From JBFGCA01 sp041567315 (lineage in GTDB: Bacteria; Acidobacteriota; Thermoanaerobaculia; Multivoradales; JAHEKO01): 6,488 nucleotides of DNA. Below the pieces are notes generated by a model. That model worked only from the letters and a program-made list of their open reading frames with translations. It ran no database searches and was not told where the DNA came from. Every line of letters begins with the position of its first letter. Position 1 is the first letter of the stretch. Positions 5,859 through 6,488 of this stretch are shown here, piece after piece. Location of the stretch: assembly GCA_041567315.1 (NCBI GenBank), contig JBFGCA010000175.1:1-6488 (forward strand). The letters are read 5' to 3'. Made by a program: the position numbers and the translations under genes.

Positions 5859-6488
5859 ATGAGCCGACCGCGAGCCCTAGCCTCCACGACCTTCTCGCTC
5901 TGCCTTCTGACCATGTGTCTGGCGATCGGCGCGCTGAGCGGCCCGGCCGCCGCCCAGAACCGTTTCGGCGAGACCACCACGGTGGTGGCGGTCGAGGTGC
6001 CGGTGCAGGTGATCCGCGACGGCCAGCCGGTGCGGGGCCTGACGGCGGAGAACTTCGAGGTCTTCGACGGGCGCAAGCGCCAGGAGCTGACGGGCTTCCA
6101 GACCTTCGATCTGTCGTTGGTGGAGCCGCAGTCGGAGGAGCTGCCGGTGGCGACGCTGCCGGCGACCGCCCGCCGTCACTTCCTGCTGCTGTTCGATCTG
6201 TCGTTCTCGCAGCCGCCGGACGTGGTCAAGGCGCGGGACGCGGCCCGCGAGCTGGTGCGCACGGGGCTCCATCCGACCGATCTGGTGGCGGTGTCGACCT
6301 ACTCGGAGTCGCAGGGCGCGCGGCTGCTGCTGGGCTTCACCTCCGACCGCAGGCAGGTGGAGTACGCCATCGACACCCTGGGTCTGGCCGACCCGCTCGA
6401 GCGCGTCCAGGACCCGCTGCGGCTGGCGGTGACCGCGCTCGAGGAGGCGCTGCGCGGCGACAACCGCGGTACCGGCGAGTCGGCGGGC
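5859..6488 (+). CDS. Second VWFA-related acidobacterial-family protein, N-terminal part
   Basis: The first 210 codons of a paralogue of the preceding VWFA gene; the rest lies beyond the right edge. The start is ATG 5859 with GGGAG at 5846-5850, 8 nt upstream. A Sec signal peptide covers residues 1-32 (Arg3, Arg5, hydrophobic core about 12-26, cleavage after AAA32 before Gln33). The N-terminal beta domain follows (VEVPVQV, PVRGLTAENFEVFDG). The VWA domain begins at about residue 106 with RRHFLLLFDLSFS; the metal-site residues are Asp113-x-Ser115-x-Ser117 and Thr140 in HPTD. The region where the third metal ligand would lie is not in the window. It is similar to the upstream protein throughout, including a 23-nt block identical at the DNA level (6168-6190 and 3530-3552), so the two arose by tandem duplication. 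Role unknown; presumed periplasmic or extracellular binding protein. Confidence 0.85.
   Translation, partial: MSRPRALASTTFSLCLLTMCLAIGALSGPAAAQNRFGETTTVVAVEVPVQVIRDGQPVRGLTAENFEVFDGRKRQELTGFQTFDLSLVEPQSEELPVATLPATARRHFLLLFDLSFSQPPDVVKARDAARELVRTGLHPTDLVAVSTYSESQGARLLLGFTSDRRQVEYAIDTLGLADPLERVQDPLRLAVTALEEALRGDNRGTGESAG

Noticed and set aside
5008..5862. 284-codon plus-strand frame crossing the end of the first VWFA gene
   Set aside because: Its first part is a shifted reading of the VWFA C-terminus and the rest shows no family similarity; the real signal at 5624-5755 is in a different frame.
1..6488. CRISPR arrays, tRNA or rRNA genes, insertion sequences, phage genes
   Set aside because: Looked for on both strands; no regularly spaced repeats, no tRNA-like cloverleaf, and no transposase or phage motif seen.

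Overview
The window comes from a high-GC bacterial chromosome, most probably Acidobacteriota. The best taxonomic clue is a pair of proteins of the VWFA-related acidobacterial family (TIGR03436 type). A minus-strand gene at the left edge, with a signal peptide followed by a carboxypeptidase-regulatory-like fold, is also typical of the large TonB-dependent receptors of that phylum. The taxonomic placement is inference; no rRNA or other marker gene is present.

Layout, left to right. (1) 1-233, minus strand: the first 77 codons of an exported protein, probably a TonB-dependent receptor, with a strong Shine-Dalgarno sequence. (2) 234-671: a divergent intergenic region without a gene. It holds a good sigma70-type promoter for the minus-strand gene, a structured leader of about 145 nt, several small palindromes, and an alternating TTGGAT/ATCCAA/TTGGAT element ahead of the plus-strand gene. 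(3) 672-1784: a lipoprotein with a transglutaminase-like Cys-His-Asp domain followed by five 34-residue tetratricopeptide repeats. (4) About 1781-3139: an exported DUF3179 protein whose frame directly abuts or overlaps the TPR gene and has no ordinary start codon at the junction. (5) 3215-5401: a secreted VWFA-related protein with an N-terminal beta domain, a VWA domain with an intact DxSxS motif, and a long uncharacterised C-terminal region. (6) 5402-5858: an intergenic stretch with a strong hairpin just after the stop codon and, further on, a short in-frame relic of a VWFA-family C-terminus. (7) 5859-end: the N-terminal 210 codons of a second VWFA-related protein, a tandem paralogue of the first, cut by the window edge.

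All five genes encode proteins predicted to leave the cytoplasm by Sec-type or lipoprotein signal peptides, so the window looks like a cell-envelope locus. The TPR lipoprotein and the DUF3179 protein are probably co-transcribed and translationally coupled. The two VWFA genes form a tandem array that shows signs of past recombination. No pathway can be assigned with confidence, since DUF3179 and the VWFA-related acidobacterial proteins have no settled biochemical role. I found no RNA genes, CRISPR arrays, insertion sequences or phage genes.
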